Assembly: GCA_030560485.1 (NCBI GenBank)
Contig: JAKTTS010000177.1
Coordinates: 1 to 27,780 of the forward strand
Direction: 5' to 3'
DNA: 27,780 nucleotides
DNA from: Ascoidea tarda (nom. inval.)
Lineage: Eukaryota; Ascomycota; Saccharomycetes; Ascoideales; Ascoideaceae
Under the pieces are notes generated by a model. The model did not search any database, was not told the DNA's origin, and worked only from the letters and a program-made list of their open reading frames with translations. A program made the position numbers and the translations under genes. This document shows, in pieces, positions 24,748-27,780 of this stretch. The first letter of the stretch is position 1, and each line of letters begins with the position of its first letter.

Positions 24748-27700
24748 TTAACAACAACAATAACTCAAATGTCATTCAAAGAAAATACCAAAAATATCGC
24801 TCGTTATTACTCACAAGAAAACCTTCCCTTCATCAAAATCACTCCCAATATTCAAATACTTTAAATCTATCTCAAACACTATCCTCTGTTGATAACCTGT
24901 CACACTTGCCCAACTTTCCTGAATTAACTTACCCATTATCCCTAGCTGATCTCCCCGATAACGTTCTCACCTTGATTATAACCTATGTCTCAACTGGCGT
25001 TAAATACTCAAACACTCCCATAATTCCAAGAAAAAAGAATCAAAAATCGAAAAAAAAGAATAATGTATCCTTTCTAACCCCCTCAGTTTTAATCTCAAAT
25101 GATTCTCAATCAAACACTAACAACAAAATTAACAAAATCAACAACCATAACTACAGCTACCACTACAATCACATCAACTTCAAATCCTTTTTTAACGATT
25201 TTAACGCTGATTATATTGATTTCGAACAAAGAGAACAAAAATATATCAACAAAATACTAACCAACTACAAATACTCAATTCATTACAACTCTACTCCAAA
25301 TAATTCACTAATCAATCTACTATATCTCAACAAAAAATTCTATAAATTAACTTTACCAATTCTCTACTCCAAAATCAACTTCAGATCTTCTTATCGATTT
25401 GCCCAATTTATTTCAACTATAAGAAAAAATAACCTATTAGGTCTATATGTTAGAGAAGTCAATTTGGAAAATTTAGATGTCTTATACTATATTCCCTTCT
25501 ATAACAACATCAACAACTCAAATACCTTTGTAATTATATCTGAAAAGGAAAAAAATCAAATTGAAAATTTAATTAATTCAAATGATAATTTTGATGGTAA
25601 TTTTAATAAAGTCAATTTAAAGCTCTACGATACTCCATCAAATTTAAGAAATAATCACAATCATAACAATCACAACAATCATAACAATCATAACAATCAT
25701 AATAATATTCATAATAATATTCATAATAATATTCATAATAATATTCATAATAATATTCATAATAATATTCATAATAATATTCATAATAATATTCATAATA
25801 ATATCCACAACATCCACATTCATAATAACAATAATAACCAAAATCATTTCAATAACAATCAAAATAATCTTAATAACAATCGAATTCCTAACAGAATTAA
25901 TAACCACCCTAACAATCAGCATTTCATTTTATTACTACCAAATCTTACAGATCTCGAAGAAGATAGCAAAGAAAATAACATTTTAGCAGGATGGAGAGAC
26001 TGGAAAAATAGAGGCGATCCATTGTACTCACTATTAGTCCCAACTACTGCAACATTGCACAAATCTCAATCAAGCCCATCATTAAGCAAAAAGAGATCCG
26101 GTTCAATCACAAGAGTGAATTCAAGAGTATCCAATTTTTCTTACCATAGCAATTTTAGTTCTCATTCATTGACAAGAACAAATTCAAAAATCTCATTAAT
26201 CAAATCAAATTCAACTTCTAAAAGAGCCAATCTAAAGGCTAAATTTAAATTTTTTTTGAATTTCAAACATAAATATTATTATCAAAATAATAACACTAAT
26301 AACAATAATAACAATAGTAACAATAACAATAACAATAACAAAACAAACTCTCACCTATCTCGTTATGGAACTTTAGTATCTCCTACAACTCCCTCATCCC
26401 TCTCTAATTTTCACTCTTTCTCAAAATTATCTAATAACAATATTCAACAATTCCAAAAAGAATTAACCCCTCAAGATGAAACCAACGAAAAACTAAGAAA
26501 ACTAGCTTTAAAAGAAATGAGAGTTGTCGAATTGAAAGACGAAATCAAATCACTAAATGAACAGCTATCTTTAGAACTAGATGAATTGAAAAAACTAAGA
26601 GAAATCGTTCAAGTTTCGTTATACCAAAATATTAAAAACGGCGACTTGATTATGACTAAATCATCTCCAATAAATAAAAACCCAAGAATCTCTTCTGTAC
26701 CTTCTTTAAAACTAACTTCAAAAGATATTAACCAAGACGACGCTAATCAAGAAGATATCAATGACATCATTGCCACTTCCACCGCCACCTCTAATTCAAT
26801 CGAAAATAAAATCAAAGAAAACTTGGATAAAAATGAACTAGATAGCTCAAGCACAAAATCAAACAATAAAACTTCTTTTTTAAGTACTATAGTGCCTTCT
26901 TTACAATCCTCTCCGATCTTGCGTTCAAAATCAAACTCTATATCCAATGTAAACTCCAAATCTATTTCCAATTCAACTCCTAATTCCAATAGAAACTCCC
27001 TCTCAAATAGAAATTCACTTTCAAATAGAAATTCACTCTCAAATAGAAGCTCTCTTTCAAATAGAAACTCCCTTTCAAATAGAAACTCTCTTTCAAACAA
27101 TATATCTTCTTCTTCATCGAAAAAGAACTCCCCTTCATCTTCTCCAATAACGAAAAAACAAGAAAAACACGCTCAAAACCTTCTAAATTTTGGTCAAACC
27201 CAATCAAAACAAATCAATGTTGCCAAAAGAGGCAATAGAATGAGTATGATCAATTTAGGCTCAAACAACAGCTTTACCAATAACAGTTTTGATACTGCCG
27301 AAAATGGCAATGTTTTCAATTCTTACAACTCTCATAATTCTTATAGTTCTTATAACTCTAATTCTAATTCTAATTCTAATTCTAATTCCAATTTTAATTC
27401 TAATAATAGATATAATCATGGTCATAAGAGACAAACCTCAATGTGGGAAAGCATCTCAAAACCTTTAAGCATTTTCAAAAATTTTGATTCAATGCTACAA
27501 GATGAATTTGAAAAATATTCACTGGGAAACTCCGATAAATTTACAGAAAATAATTTCCGCAGCTACCATGATGATGCGAATTATAAAGATAATATAGATA
27601 ATCCTAAAAAAACTACTCTTAACGACTTTAGCAGTATAGATAATAACCATTTGATTGAAAATAACAATAGCGATGATTTTGATAACTTTTTTAATGCCAA

Positions 27701-27780
27701 TATGAATATGAATATGAATATGAATATGAATATGAGTATGAATATAAATAACCAGAATGGTATAATCAAAGAAGCCTCAA
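24519..27780 (+). CDS. F-box-like protein with Asn-rich inserts, 3' end beyond the window
   Basis: The frame is open from the ATG at 24519 (MAARVGNSLYNGYSNLNSIS) to the window edge: 1087 codons, no stop. A split F-box is visible: LADLPDNVLTLIITYVS (from about 142) and, after a ~110-residue insert, LINLLYLNKKFYKLTLPILY. RFAQFISTIRKNNLLGLYVR and VNLENLDVLYYIPF then follow. Next come an HNN/IHNN repeat, the block ILAGWRDWKNRGDPLYS, Ser-rich sequence, a coiled coil (about 656-700, RVVELKDEIKSLNEQLSLEL) and SNRNSL repeats. GNRMSMINLGS and KRQTSMWESISKPLSIFKNF lie near the end. F-box proteins join substrates to the SCF ubiquitin ligase through Skp1. The layout recalls the large yeast F-box-like proteins of the Cos111/Das1 type, but I am not sure enough to name it. 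Confidence 0.75.
24699..24746 (+). repeat. (AAT)16 coding microsatellite
   Basis: Sixteen uninterrupted AAT codons give 16 Asn in the N-terminal part of the F-box-like protein. Whole-codon changes keep the frame. Confidence 0.92.
25698..25805 (+). repeat. 12-bp tandem minisatellite (CATAATAATATT)9
   Basis: Nine units begin at 25698 and repeat every 12 bp. Eight are identical and the last ends ATC. They encode His-Asn-Asn-Ile in the F-box-like protein, preceded by looser His-Asn-Asn codons (from about 25653). The near-identity at synonymous sites means recent unit spread at the DNA level. Confidence 0.95.
26991..27098 (+). repeat. 18-bp tandem repeat, six copies (Arg-Asn-Ser-Leu-Ser-Asn)
   Basis: Six in-frame 18-bp units start at 26991, 27009, 27027, 27045, 27063 and 27081. 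They encode RNSLSN with minor changes (one RSSLSN). Each unit keeps an Arg-x-Ser site. Confidence 0.93.
27699..27743 (+). repeat. (AATATG)n coding repeat (Asn-Met)
   Basis: About seven hexamers encode alternating Asn-Met, with one Ser in place of Asn, near the window end in the F-box-like protein. A similar AATTCT hexamer run (Asn-Ser) lies at about 27358-27390. Confidence 0.88.

Noticed and set aside
25644-25922. Minus-strand ORF made of Met-Asn-Ile-Ile repeats, and the tandem array as a CRISPR
   Set aside because: The ORF is the antisense of the HNNI coding repeat; the array has no spacers and lies in a eukaryotic coding frame.
26747-27207. Minus-strand ORFs with Phe-Glu-Arg-Glu-Phe repeats
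   Set aside because: They are antisense reading of the RNSLSN repeat in the F-box-like gene.

Overview
The window comes from the nuclear genome of a budding yeast (Saccharomycotina). The support is the gene set (SAM50, MRD1, VID28/GID5, SNL1, VMS1, a YER010C-like RraA-fold gene, GVP36), the short introns with GTATGT-type donors and perfect TACTAAC branch sites, the AT-rich and asparagine-rich coding style, and a cytosolic tRNA-Thr(AGU). I cannot name the species. In-frame CUG codons look rare. Those I noticed in a membrane protein sit at hydrophobic positions, which argues weakly against the CUG=Ser code.

Layout. 1-423: AT-rich repeats. 424-2095 (-): SAM50 paralogue A, three exons. 2265-2337 (+): tRNA-Thr. 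2456-4882 (-): MRD1. 5109-6722 (-): SAM50 paralogue B, whose first exon is the ATG alone. 7252-11496 (+): VID28/GID5, greatly enlarged by Asn-rich inserts. 11729-13554 (+): unrecognised Asn-rich gene with one intron. 14078-14680 (-): SNL1. 14945-16828 (-): VMS1. 17324-18115 (+): YER010C/RraA-like. 18254-19513 (-): GVP36. 19866-22166 (-): unrecognised coiled-coil protein. 22386-23273 (+): MPU1/PQ-loop-like membrane protein. 23274-24518: 1.2 kb with no gene found. 24519 to the window end (+): F-box-like protein, cut by the window edge. No transposon, virus-derived element or CRISPR array was seen.

These are ordinary dispersed eukaryotic genes, not an operon. Several share themes of mitochondria and protein quality control: the SAM outer-membrane insertase (twice), Vms1 (release of stalled nascent chains with Cdc48), Snl1 (Hsp70 exchange factor), Gid5 (GID ubiquitin ligase) and an F-box-like protein. 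The most unusual feature is the pair of diverged SAM50 paralogues in the same orientation on either side of MRD1. They differ in intron layout and in the Omp85 loop-6 signature, yet both have a CCAAT-type box about 100 bp upstream. Also notable are a VMS1 without its N-terminal zinc finger, an F-box split by a long insert, and many in-frame short tandem repeats.
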